Shown: piece by piece, positions 33,193 to 41,419 of the stretch
How the letters are laid out: every line of letters starts with the position of its first letter
How positions within the stretch are numbered: position 1 is the first letter of the stretch
Source: Thermoleophilia bacterium
Lineage (GTDB): Bacteria > Actinomycetota > Thermoleophilia > Gaiellales > Gaiellaceae
Assembly (NCBI GenBank): GCA_020845695.1
Contig: JADLFG010000017.1
Location: 1 to 64,000 of the forward strand
Length of the DNA: 64,000 bases
Direction of reading: 5' to 3'
Translations under genes and position numbers: made by a program
The notes under the pieces: model-generated
Told to the model about the DNA's origin: nothing
The model's database searches: none
What the model saw: the letters and a program-made list of their open reading frames with translations, nothing else

Positions 33193-34252
33193 CGCGCTCC
33201 TCAGCGTCAAGACAGCGCTCGACACCGCCTTCTACGGCGGCGGCCTCGTGCTGGCGCTTCTGCTCTTCTTCGTCGTCTACGACAACGACGTGTTCGGGGG
33301 CCACTGGGTGCTGTTCTGCCTCTACGCGTCGATCAACCTGATGTGGATGCTCGTGATCGGGACGGCGGGCCTGTACTCGTTCGCCACGATCGCGGTTGTC
33401 GGCGCCTGCGCGTACCTCGGCGCGCTCGTCTCCGGTGGCTCGATCGCCGGCACCGACCTCGAGGGCGCTCGCTCGCTCAACGTCGTCCTGATGGTGCTCG
33501 CCGCGGCCGGCTTCGGGGCGCTGCTCGGGGCGCTCATCGCCGCGCCGACCATCCGGCTGCGCGGGGTCTATTTCGCGCTCTTCACGATCGGCCTCGCCGA
33601 GGTGGGCCGGGCGATCGTCAAGCAGCACGAGGCGCTGGGGAAGAACTCGGGTCTCTTCGGCGGCTCCAGGTTCCTGAAGTCCGACCAGATCGCCACCGAG
33701 ACGGGACGCACGATCCACTTCTTCGTGGGTCTCGCGCTGCTCGTCTTCTGCCTGCTCGTGTACCGGGCGGTCGAGGGTGGCAGGCTCGGCCTGCTCCTTC
33801 GTACCGTGCGCGAGAGCGAGAACGTCGCGCGGGGGATCGGCGTCGACGTCGTCCGCGCGCGCTTCGCCGTGTTCATCGTCTCGTCGGCCGTGCTCGGGCT
33901 GATCGGCGGCTTCTACACCGGCTTCTACGGCGGCGTGTCCCTACCCATCTTCGACTTCAACACGCTGCTGCTCCTGCTCGCGATGATTGTCGTCGGCGGT
34001 CTCGGCTCGGCCAAGGGCGCGATCGTCGGGACGGCCCTGCTCCTCTTCATCGACCGCACCTTCGCCGATCTCGAGACGCCAGCGTGGCGCACCGTCTGGA
34101 TCGGGATCATCATGTTCGCGGTCACGCTCGGCACGACGCGCGGCCTCGTCGGCATCCCCTCGCAGGTGCGCGAGTACCTCGCGCGGCGCCGGGCGAGCCG
34201 CGAGGCCGGCGGCGCCGGCCCCGCGGCAGCGCCGGAGACGGCGGGCCCCTAG
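33185..34252 (+). CDS. Liv-type ABC transporter permease (LivM-like)
   Basis: A 355 aa membrane permease. Transmembrane stretches are evident at residues about 15-35, 40-62, 65-85, 100-125 and later. It carries the LivM features LMWMLVIGTAGLYSFAT, PTIRLRGVYFALFTIGLAEVGR, RTVRESENVARGIGVDV and MIVVGGLGSAKGAIVGTALL. The C-terminal 30 residues are Arg/Ala-rich cytoplasmic tail. GTG start; overlap with livH-like. Confidence 0.95.
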   Translation: MRNALLSVKTALDTAFYGGGLVLALLLFFVVYDNDVFGGHWVLFCLYASINLMWMLVIGTAGLYSFATIAVVGACAYLGALVSGGSIAGTDLEGARSLNVVLMVLAAAGFGALLGALIAAPTIRLRGVYFALFTIGLAEVGRAIVKQHEALGKNSGLFGGSRFLKSDQIATETGRTIHFFVGLALLVFCLLVYRAVEGGRLGLLLRTVRESENVARGIGVDVVRARFAVFIVSSAVLGLIGGFYTGFYGGVSLPIFDFNTLLLLLAMIVVGGLGSAKGAIVGTALLLFIDRTFADLETPAWRTVWIGIIMFAVTLGTTRGLVGIPSQVREYLARRRASREAGGAGPAAAPETAGP

Positions 34253-34259
34253 GAGCGCG

Positions 34260-35588
34260 GTGGCCGTCGAGCCGGGCCTGCGCGAGACCGTGCTCGCCGG
34301 GGTCGACGCGCTCGCGCCCGAGCTCGTCGACACGCTCTCGCGGGCCGTCCGGATCGAGAGCGTCAACCCGAAGTACCCCGGCCAGGTCTACGAGGCTGTC
34401 GTCGGCGGTGAGGGCGAGGTCGCGAGGCTCGTCGCCGAGGTCTACCGGGGGATCGGCTGCGAGGTCGACCTGTTCGCGGTCGAGCCGGGGCGGGAGAACG
34501 CGGTCGGCGTGCTGCGCGGCGCGGGCGGGGGCCGTTCCCTGATCTACAACGGCCACACGGACGTGGTGCCGCCGGGCGACCCGGCCAACTGGAGGAGCGG
34601 CGCCCCGTTCTCCGGGCGGGTCGACCGAGACCGTGTCTGGGGCCGGGGCTCGACCGACATGAAAGGCGGGGTGCTCGCCCAGGCGTTCGCGGCCCGGGCG
34701 CTCGCCGAGGCGGGAGCGCGTCTGCGCGGCGACCTGATCCTCGAGGCGGTCGCCGGCGAGGAGGTGATGGATCACGAGTGCGGCGTGACCGCGACGCTGA
34801 AGCGCGGCTACGTCGCGGACGCGGCGGTCGTCTCGGAGCCGAGCTCGCCGCCCGACCCGCTCGCTGTCGTTCCGGTCAGCCCCGGCCTGCTCTGGTTCTC
34901 GGTCACGGTCGCCGGCAAGGCGTCGCACGCGTCGATGCGGGCGCACACGATCCGGGCCGGCGGGCTCGGCGCCGAGGTGGCGGTGAACGCGATCGACAAG
35001 GGCGTCGACATGTACCAGGCGCTGCGCCGGCTCGAGGACGAATGGGGCCAGACGAAGCGACACCCGCTCTTCCCGCCCGGCCACTTCACGATCCACCCGG
35101 GCGTCGTCACCGGCGGGCCGAAGGGCGTGCTCGTCCCGTTCTTCATCAGCGAGTACATGACGCTCGAGTACTGCTGCTGGTACCACCCGGACGACGACCC
35201 GGAGGACGTCAAGCGGGAGCTCGAGGAGCACGTGCGGCGGGCGGCGCAGCTCGACCCGTGGCTGCGCGAGCACCCGCCGGTCATCGAGTGGAAGCTGAAC
35301 TGGCCCGCGTTCTCGGTCGACCCCGAGCACCCGATCTGCGTCGCGGTCGCTGCTGCCCACGAGCTGGCGGCGGCGGGGACGCGCTTCGCCGGCCGTCCCG
35401 CCGTCAACGGCTTCGCCGCCGTCGAGGACGTCTCGTTCCTGAACCTCGGCGGCGTCACCGCGATCAGCTACGGGCCCGGCGACCTGCGGGTCGCGCACGC
35501 CGACGACGAGTACGTGCTGATCGACGAGCTCGTCACCGCGACGAAGACGTACGCGCTGCTCGCGCTCGAGTGGTGCGGCGTCGCCTGA
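34260..35588 (+). CDS. M20-family metallohydrolase (peptidase or deacylase)
   Basis: A 442 aa enzyme of the ArgE/DapE/carboxypeptidase G2 type. Di-zinc ligands: His99 and Asp101 (NGHTDVV), Asp133 (STDMKGG), catalytic Glu167/Glu168 (AGEEV), a SEPS segment and the final His413 (RVAHADDE). The dimerisation lid is present. GTG 34260 sits 7 bp after livM with AGGAG in front, so this enzyme is made with the importer and likely hydrolyses its substrate. Related to the tandem pair at 61.1-63.8 kb. Confidence 0.93.
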   Translation: MAVEPGLRETVLAGVDALAPELVDTLSRAVRIESVNPKYPGQVYEAVVGGEGEVARLVAEVYRGIGCEVDLFAVEPGRENAVGVLRGAGGGRSLIYNGHTDVVPPGDPANWRSGAPFSGRVDRDRVWGRGSTDMKGGVLAQAFAARALAEAGARLRGDLILEAVAGEEVMDHECGVTATLKRGYVADAAVVSEPSSPPDPLAVVPVSPGLLWFSVTVAGKASHASMRAHTIRAGGLGAEVAVNAIDKGVDMYQALRRLEDEWGQTKRHPLFPPGHFTIHPGVVTGGPKGVLVPFFISEYMTLEYCCWYHPDDDPEDVKRELEEHVRRAAQLDPWLREHPPVIEWKLNWPAFSVDPEHPICVAVAAAHELAAAGTRFAGRPAVNGFAAVEDVSFLNLGGVTAISYGPGDLRVAHADDEYVLIDELVTATKTYALLALEWCGVA

Positions 35589-35612
35589 CGGCGGGGCGCG
35601 GGACCGGCTGAC

Positions 35613-36545
35613 GTGCGGCTCGGGCTCGGAATCTGGACGATGCAGGCCGGCGACGCGGCCGGCTCCCACGCTCCGCCCTACCGGGAGTTCCTGGAGTCGG
35701 CGGCTCTGGCGGACGCGCTCGGGTTCGACTCGCTCTGGGTCTCCGAGCACCACTTCGTCGCGGACGGCTACTGCCCGTCGCTCCTCGTGGCGCTTGCCGG
35801 CGCCGCCGCCGTCACGTCCCGGATCGGCCTCGGCACCGGCGCGCTCGTCCTGCCCCTGCATGACCCGGCGGTCGTGCGCGCCCAGGTCGCGGAGCTGCGC
35901 CGGCTCGCCGGCGGGAGGGTCGAGCTGGGGCTGGCGGTCGGCTATCGGCGTGAGGAGTTCACCGCGCTCGGGCTCGAGTGGCGGACGCGGGAGCGCCGCT
36001 TCCGGGAGTCGATTGCCGCCGTGCGCGACAGCCTCGAGCGCCCAGCGTGGGCGGCGGCCGCCACGGGAGCCGGCGCACGGCGAGCAGCCCGCCTTGGCTG
36101 CCACGTGCTCGTCTCGCCAGCCGCGAGCGACGAGACCGCCGCAGCGATCGCGCGCGCCTACCGGGAGGCGGGCGGGATCGGCTCGGTAGCGCTCATGCGC
36201 GACACGTGGTGCTACGCGGAGCGGGAGGCTCCCCGGGCTGCGGAGATCGCCGCTCACCTCCATCGCCTCTACGGCGTCCAGTACGCCTCCTGGGGCCTGC
36301 TCGCCGACACGGCCGGTCCGGTCGGGCCTGGCGATCGCGAGCGGCTCGCCCGGGTGCTCGAGCGCGTCACCCGCTCCGCCCTCCTTGGGACCGTCGACTC
36401 GATCCGCTCCCGCCGCCGCACGCTGGCGGCGGCGGGCGTCGACCTCCTGATCCTGCGCGTCCAGTGGGGCTGGCTCGGAGGCGGCCACGTTCGCGGCCAG
36501 ATCGAGCGGCTCGCCGCTCTCCTCGGCGAGCGGGGTGGCTCGTGA
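35613..36545 (+). CDS. LLM-class (luciferase-like) oxidoreductase
   Basis: A 310 aa TIM-barrel oxidoreductase of the luciferase-like superfamily. LWVSEHHFVADGYCPSLLVALAGAAAVTSRIGLGTGALVLPLHDP carries the flavin or F420-binding features, followed by LAGGRVELGLAVGYRREEF. Cofactor (FMN or F420) cannot be fixed. Four-nt GTGA overlap with the next gene. Member of the transporter operon. Confidence 0.87.
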   Translation: MRLGLGIWTMQAGDAAGSHAPPYREFLESAALADALGFDSLWVSEHHFVADGYCPSLLVALAGAAAVTSRIGLGTGALVLPLHDPAVVRAQVAELRRLAGGRVELGLAVGYRREEFTALGLEWRTRERRFRESIAAVRDSLERPAWAAAATGAGARRAARLGCHVLVSPAASDETAAAIARAYREAGGIGSVALMRDTWCYAEREAPRAAEIAAHLHRLYGVQYASWGLLADTAGPVGPGDRERLARVLERVTRSALLGTVDSIRSRRRTLAAAGVDLLILRVQWGWLGGGHVRGQIERLAALLGERGGS

Positions 36546-37264
36546 CGGCACTCGGCTTCGCCGTTCCGGCCGCCGAGGCGCTCACGGTTTCGCCGGGCGA
36601 GCTGCGCCGGCTCGCGGCCACGGCCGAGGGCCCGCTCTGGCTCGTGGCGGCGGACGTCGAGGAGTCCCGGGCGCTGCCCCTCACCGCCGCTGCGCTCGGC
36701 GTGGCCGTTCCCCGACTTCGGGTCGGGGTCGGGCTCGTCGCCTACGACGACGTGGTCAGGGTCACCGAGGATCTCTGTGTGCTCGACAACCTGCTCGACG
36801 GTCGTCTCGACGTCGCCGTCGCTCCCGGCCGGGGACGGGCCGGTCTCGCTCGTGTCGAGACGCTCGCGCGCCTGCTCGGCGGCGAGGCGGTCGATCTCGG
36901 GCCCGAGCGCGGCCGCGTGCGCGTGTATCCGCGCAGCGCGCGGGCGGCCCCGGCGCCGGCCGTCCTCCTCTCGCCCGGAGCGACCCCGGCCGATGCGGGC
37001 CCGGTCCTGCGATCCGGGCTGCCGGTGATGCTGCCCCATCGCCTCGCGGCGAGCCTTCCGATCGCGTGGCGAGCCGGCAGGGCAGCGGCGATCATCGAGA
37101 CGCTGCACTCGTCCGCGGAGCTGGACGAGCCGGTCCCCCGCGGAGTGACGGCCCGGGTGCTCGTGATGTCGCTGCGCGTCGGCCCGAGCCCGCCTGCGCT
37201 AGGCTCAACCGGCCGGGGCGCGTACACCAGACCACCACCGCCCAAGGAGGAGCCGCCGAGATGA
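36542..37264 (+). CDS. short LLM-like barrel protein
   Basis: A 240 aa protein resembling the LLM family in its strands (LRVGVGLVAYDDVVRVTEDLCVLDNLLDGRLDVAVAPGRG) but shorter than the usual 300 aa and without the EHH-type N-terminal motif. It lies between two overlapping junctions (GTGA upstream, ATGA downstream), suggesting that it is made in fixed ratio with the full LLM enzyme and may be an accessory or degenerate partner. The last 30 residues are Pro/Arg-rich low complexity. Function unknown. Confidence 0.65.
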   Translation: MTALGFAVPAAEALTVSPGELRRLAATAEGPLWLVAADVEESRALPLTAAALGVAVPRLRVGVGLVAYDDVVRVTEDLCVLDNLLDGRLDVAVAPGRGRAGLARVETLARLLGGEAVDLGPERGRVRVYPRSARAAPAPAVLLSPGATPADAGPVLRSGLPVMLPHRLAASLPIAWRAGRAAAIIETLHSSAELDEPVPRGVTARVLVMSLRVGPSPPALGSTGRGAYTRPPPPKEEPPR

Positions 37265-38190
37265 TCGTCGACTGCCACGCCCACGTCTCACGCAGCGACT
37301 GGTCGTCGCCGAAGTTCCTCGAGGAGGTGATCGAGCCCGCGGTGCGGGCCTCGGGCGAGCCGATCTCGCCGGTCGTCTACGAGGGCACGGACATCCCCGG
37401 GATGATGGAGGCCTATCGCGCCGCCGGCGTCGATCGGGTGCTGCTGTACGCGGTCGCGCCCCGCGAGCCGAAGACGTTCGGGCGTGACCCGGCGACCCGG
37501 GAGATCTCGGGTGCCCACGTCTCGAACGACTACATCGCCGACGTGTGCAGACGCTACCCGGACCAGACGCTTCCCGTCATGTCGGTCAACCCGCGCTACG
37601 AGGGCGACACCGTGCTCGGGGAGATGGAGCGCTGCGTCCGCGAGTTCGGCGCCCGGGCGGTCAAGCTCTACCCGACGTACAACCACTTCAGCCCCGATGA
37701 TCGTGAGCTCTGCTGGCCGATCTACGCGAAGGCGCTCGAGCTCGGCATCCCCGTGATCGTCCACCAGTCGTGGACGACGCTCGTCGACGCGCCGATGCGC
37801 TACCAGCGCCCCGCTCAGCTCGACGACGTCGCCCGCGACTTCCGCGACCTCACGCTCATCTGCGCGCACTTCGGCGTGCCGTGGCTCGAGGAGGCGATGT
37901 GCCTCGTCGGCAAGCACACGAATGTCTACGTCGACACGAGCTACTGGGCGACGATCGAGGAGCCGGAACTCGTGCTGCGCCACCTTCTGCGCTGCCCGCG
38001 CTACGGCTGCACGTACGACCGGATCCTCTGGGGCACCGACTTCCCTGTCTCGCCTCCCGGGCCGAGCCTCGAGCTGTTCCGGGAGACCCTGCCGGCGCTC
38101 GCGGCCAAGCTCGGGCTCGGCGCGATCCCGGCCGAGGGGCTCGACCTGATCCTCGGCGGCAACGCGGCCCGGATCTACGGCCTCTCGTAA
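37261..38190 (+). CDS. amidohydrolase family 2 (TIM-barrel hydrolase or decarboxylase)
   Basis: A 309 aa protein: DCHAHV near the N-terminus (two metal His), AVKLYPTYNHF, VIVHQSWTT, LICAHFGVPWLEEA and a terminal WGTDFPVSP with the catalytic Asp. This is the amidohydrolase 2 (PF04909-like) order, typical of hydrolases and non-oxidative decarboxylases. ATG overlaps the previous stop by 4 nt and is preceded by AAGGAGGAG. Another member of the family lies at 49.6 kb. Confidence 0.88.
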   Translation: MIVDCHAHVSRSDWSSPKFLEEVIEPAVRASGEPISPVVYEGTDIPGMMEAYRAAGVDRVLLYAVAPREPKTFGRDPATREISGAHVSNDYIADVCRRYPDQTLPVMSVNPRYEGDTVLGEMERCVREFGARAVKLYPTYNHFSPDDRELCWPIYAKALELGIPVIVHQSWTTLVDAPMRYQRPAQLDDVARDFRDLTLICAHFGVPWLEEAMCLVGKHTNVYVDTSYWATIEEPELVLRHLLRCPRYGCTYDRILWGTDFPVSPPGPSLELFRETLPALAAKLGLGAIPAEGLDLILGGNAARIYGLS

Positions 38191-38210
38191 CGGGCTGAGC
38201 CCCGGTCGGC

Positions 38211-39638
38211 GTGGGCGTCCGACTGCTCGACTGGCGACTGCGGGGCCTACCCGCGCGGGCGCGGCTCCCGTTTCGCTTCGGCATCGTCGAGCTGCGCGAG
38301 CTCGTCCACGCGTTCCTGTTCGCGACCTTCGAGATCGACGGGGCGCGCGAGGTCGGGGTGGCGGCGGAGAATCTCGCGCCGAAGTGGTTCACGAAGGACC
38401 CCGGCGCGTCGTACCTAGACGAGGCTGCGGAGCTGGTCGGCACGATCGAGGCTGCGTGCGCGGCAGCCCTTCGCCGCGGGCGGCGCGAGTGCGTCTTCGA
38501 TCTCTGGCACGACGTGTACCGCGAGTGCGTGCCGGGCGCGCGGGTGCCCCTCCTCGCCGGCCTCGGCGTCTCGCTCGTCGAGCGGGCCGCGATCGACGCG
38601 TTCTGCCGCGCGCGCGGCACGACGTTCGCCCAGGCGATCAGAGACGGCTCCCTCGGCGTACGTCCCGGTGCGCTGCACCCAGAGCTGGACGGCCGATCCG
38701 TGCGCGAGCTGCTGCCGCCGCGGCCGCTGCCCGCGCTGCGGGTGCGCCACACGGTCGGGCTGGCGGACGCGCTCGTCGAGGGCGAGGGCTCCGCCACCCC
38801 CGACGGGCTCCCCGCCACGCTCGAGGCCTGCATCCGCCGCTACGGGCTGCGGCGGTTCAAGGTCAAGATCGCCGGCGACCAGACCGCCAGTCTGGAGCGG
38901 CTCGCTCGCGTTGCGGCCGTGCTCGAGCGCGAGACCGGCGGCGACTACCGGGTCACGCTGGACGGCAACGAGCAGCTGCCGGACGTGGCGGCGCTGCGGG
39001 CGCTCTGGGAGGAGCTCGGCGCGGCTGCGGGAACCCGCGCGCTCGCGGCTCGCATCGACTACGTCGAGCAGCCCCTGCCGCGGCACGAGACGCTCGGAGG
39101 CGGGATCTCGGCCGCGCTCGCCGCCTGGCCGGGGCGGCCGCGGCTGATCGTGGACGAGGCGGACGACTCGCTCGACGCCGTCGCGCGCGCGCTCGCCGCC
39201 GGCTACGACGGCGGCTCGTTCAAGAGCTGCAAGGGGGTGTTCAAGGGGGTCGGGAACGCGTGCCTCGCCGGGCTCGTCCGGCGCGAGCATCCGGGGCGCG
39301 TGGTCGTCTACAGCGCCGAGGACCTCTCGACGATCGGGCCGGTCGGCCTACTCGCCGACCTCGCGGTGATCGCGACGCTCGGGCTCGACGAGCCGGAGCG
39401 CAACGGCCACCACTACCTCGGGGCGCTCGCGGGCCTGCCGGAGCGCGTGCACGACGAGACGGTGCGCTGCCACGGCGATCTGTTCTGCCGCGACGCGGGC
39501 GAGACTCCGACTCTGCGGCTCGAGGCGGGGAGGATCGCCACCGGCAGCGTGGTCGCGGCGCCGTTCGGGGTCGGCTGGCGCTGTGACTTCGAGCGGGAGC
39601 TGCCCCCGGCGCGGTCGCTCGTCGCCAGGCTCGCGTGA
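38211..39638 (+). CDS. enolase-superfamily (mandelate racemase/muconate lactonizing-like) enzyme
   Basis: A 475 aa protein with N-terminal capping domain and a barrel with KVKI (about 222, base Lys), metal ligands DGNEQ (about 246), YVEQP (about 283) and VDEADDS (about 312), plus SFKSCKG. These match the second-turn KxK and the Asp/Glu/Asp metal triad. Substrate class (racemization, dehydration or cycloisomerization) is not evident. It is the last gene before the separate promoter at 39.66 kb. Confidence 0.87.
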   Translation: MGVRLLDWRLRGLPARARLPFRFGIVELRELVHAFLFATFEIDGAREVGVAAENLAPKWFTKDPGASYLDEAAELVGTIEAACAAALRRGRRECVFDLWHDVYRECVPGARVPLLAGLGVSLVERAAIDAFCRARGTTFAQAIRDGSLGVRPGALHPELDGRSVRELLPPRPLPALRVRHTVGLADALVEGEGSATPDGLPATLEACIRRYGLRRFKVKIAGDQTASLERLARVAAVLERETGGDYRVTLDGNEQLPDVAALRALWEELGAAAGTRALAARIDYVEQPLPRHETLGGGISAALAAWPGRPRLIVDEADDSLDAVARALAAGYDGGSFKSCKGVFKGVGNACLAGLVRREHPGRVVVYSAEDLSTIGPVGLLADLAVIATLGLDEPERNGHHYLGALAGLPERVHDETVRCHGDLFCRDAGETPTLRLEAGRIATGSVVAAPFGVGWRCDFERELPPARSLVARLA

Positions 39639-39661
39639 GGGGCGCCCCGCGGGGCTGCGGG

Positions 39662-39667
39662 TATGAT
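39662..39667 (+). promoter_or_regulatory. -10 box upstream of the Gfo/Idh/MocA gene
   Basis: TATGAT lies 9 nt before ATG 39677, with no Shine-Dalgarno sequence, so transcription may start 2-3 nt before the ATG. No good -35. Confidence 0.45.
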
Positions 39668-39676
39668 CGCTCGCTG

Positions 39677-40756
39677 ATGCGCTACCGGGTGGGGGTGCTC
39701 GGCAACTGCTGCACGCACGGCGAGTTCGTCGTCGCGGCGCTGCGGCAGGAGGCCGGCGCGGAGCTGGTGGCGGGCTGGGAAGCGGATCCGCGCCGCGCGC
39801 CCGCGCTTGCCGCGCTCCTCGGCGTCGAGCTCGCGGAGAGCCCGGAGGCGCTGATCGCAGATCCCCGGGTGGACATCGTTGCGGTCAGTTGCGACCCCCG
39901 CGACAAGGCGCGCTGGGTTGAGCACGCTGCCGCCGCCGGCAAGCACGTGTTCCTGAACAAACCGTTCGCGGAGAGCCTCGAGTCGGCTCGCCGGATCGAG
40001 GCAGCCGTCGAGCGCCACGGGGTGCAGCTCGTCCACGACATCGTCGTGCACCGTTTCCATCCGGTGACGGCGAAGCTGCTCGCCGAGGTGCGCGGCGGCG
40101 CCTACGGGGAGCCGCTTCACCACGCGCACAGCTTCGGGATGACGTTCTCCGCCGACTTCCCGCTCGCCACGCTCTGGCCGGAGCGGCTCGACCCGCCCGG
40201 GCGCTCGGGCGGTGGCGAGCTGACGAACCTCGGCTGCTACCCGATCGACTACCTGGTCGCCCTCTGGGGCCTGCCGCGCTCGGTGCAGGCGAAGTCCGCG
40301 GCGACCTGGCAGGAGTACCGGGAAGCCGGCGTCGAGAGCTTCGGTCAGATCGTCGCCGACTACGGGAGCTTTTTCGCGGTGATCGCGGCCGGCAAGCAGC
40401 GGCTGCGCTCGCTCCCGTCGATGGGGCTCGCGGAGGCGCTGGCGCCGAGCAACTGGCACAACGTGCTCGACCTCCGGCTCGCGGACGCGAACCTGACCGT
40501 GCTCCCGTACGCCGACCTCGTCCTGCGCGACGGCGAGGCGTTCACGGCCGAGCGCTACCTCAGCGGCTTTCGCTGCGAGACGCCGTTCGAGCAGCTCGTC
40601 CGCGCGATCGAGACCGGGGAGCCGCCCGACTCGGGCGCCGCCGCCGGTCGCGCGGGGGTCGAGGTGACGATGGCCGCCTACCGCTCGATCGTTGCCGGCG
40701 GCGCCGCCGTCTCGTTGCCGCTCGCCGACGGCTCGAACCCGCTGGCGGGCGGGTAG
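39677..40756 (+). CDS. Gfo/Idh/MocA-family oxidoreductase
   Basis: A 359 aa NAD(P)-dependent dehydrogenase. The N-terminal Rossmann motif is GVLGNCC, a divergent version of GxGxxG, and the NKPFAESLESA segment takes the place of EKP with Lys. The C-terminal domain includes DIVVHRFHP and GGGELTNLGCYPIDYLVALWG. Four paralogues lie in the window (also 47.4, 50.4 and 60.1 kb), each next to hydrolases. Confidence 0.85.
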   Translation: MRYRVGVLGNCCTHGEFVVAALRQEAGAELVAGWEADPRRAPALAALLGVELAESPEALIADPRVDIVAVSCDPRDKARWVEHAAAAGKHVFLNKPFAESLESARRIEAAVERHGVQLVHDIVVHRFHPVTAKLLAEVRGGAYGEPLHHAHSFGMTFSADFPLATLWPERLDPPGRSGGGELTNLGCYPIDYLVALWGLPRSVQAKSAATWQEYREAGVESFGQIVADYGSFFAVIAAGKQRLRSLPSMGLAEALAPSNWHNVLDLRLADANLTVLPYADLVLRDGEAFTAERYLSGFRCETPFEQLVRAIETGEPPDSGAAAGRAGVEVTMAAYRSIVAGGAAVSLPLADGSNPLAGG

Positions 40757-40791
40757 GGGCGGCGGCGGGCGGCGTCTGTGAGGATTCGTGA

Positions 40792-41082
40792 ATGAGCGAG
40801 CGGCCGGCGGCGATCCCGACCGTGCTCGTCGACAACGAGCGCGTGCGCGTCACCGAGTGGCGTTTCCCGCCCGGCGGCGCCACCGGCTGGCACCGGCACG
40901 AGTACGACTACGTCGTCGTCCCGATCGGCGACGGCCGGCTCGAGCTTGACGACGGCTCCGCGGTGCACGTCGTCGACCTCGAGCTCGGCCAGCCGTACTT
41001 CCGCGCGGCCGGGGTCGAGCACGACGTCGCGAGCGCGAGCGAGCACGAGTTCGCGTTCGTCGAGGTCGAGCTGAAGGCCTGA
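40792..41082 (+). CDS. small cupin-domain protein
   Basis: A 96 aa single cupin. Motif 1 GWHRHEYDYVVVPIGDGRLELDDG supplies two His and a Glu-type ligand; the second motif VEHDVASASEHEFAFVEVELKA is short. The role is unknown, perhaps a metal-dependent isomerase or a binding protein. A 49-nt copy of its end, through the TGA, lies in the repeat directly downstream. Confidence 0.82.
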   Translation: MSERPAAIPTVLVDNERVRVTEWRFPPGGATGWHRHEYDYVVVPIGDGRLELDDGSAVHVVDLELGQPYFRAAGVEHDVASASEHEFAFVEVELKA

Positions 41083-41275
41083 GCGCGCCGCCGGGGCGCT
41101 CAGGGCGCCGACGCCGGGCGCCCTCCGGGGGGTCAGACCCCGGGGTCAGACCCCTTGACGCGAGCGAGCACGAGTTCGCGTTCGTCGAGGTCGAGCTGAA
41201 GGCCTGAGCGCGCCGACCGGGGCGCCGACGCCGCGCGCCCTCCGGGGGGTCAGACCCCGGGGTCAGACCCCTTGA
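41034..41275. repeat. tandem duplication carrying the cupin gene tail and GGGGTCAGACCCC repeats
   Basis: Copy 1 is 41034-41158 and copy 2 is 41159-41275, differing by an 8-nt indel and a few substitutions. Each copy starts inside the cupin coding end (last 49 nt including the stop) and continues through a GC-rich spacer to two directly repeated GGGGTCAGACCCC units (41129-41141 and 41142-41154; 41246-41258 and 41259-41271). The tail copy in repeat 2 cannot be expressed as a gene. This explains much of the 337-bp gap before the convergent CocE gene. Confidence 0.85.
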
Positions 41276-41322
41276 TGGGGGTCGACTCAGATCTGGCCGC
41301 GAATCCGGGTTTGGGTGCGGGG

Positions 41323-41358
41323 AGCGGGGGGTCAGACCCCGGGGTCTGACCCCCCGCT
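41323..41358. repeat. 36-bp perfect palindrome of the repeat family
   Basis: Two 18-nt arms, AGCGGGGGGTCAGACCCC (41323-41340) and its exact reverse complement (41341-41358), abut without a loop. It lies between convergent genes (cupin and CocE-type hydrolase) and could terminate both. There is no U tract. The interval 41276-41322 and 41359-41419 shows nothing else. Confidence 0.7.
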
Positions 41359-41419
41359 TCGGGGCGCGGCCATGGCCCGAGGGGCCCGGTCTCGCGCCTC
41401 GCGCGCTGCCGTCCGAGGG

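Noticed and set aside
41129..41358. Possible CRISPR-like array of regularly repeated palindromes
   Set aside because: Units are 13-bp palindromes in direct contact without unique spacers of constant length, and no cas genes are nearby.
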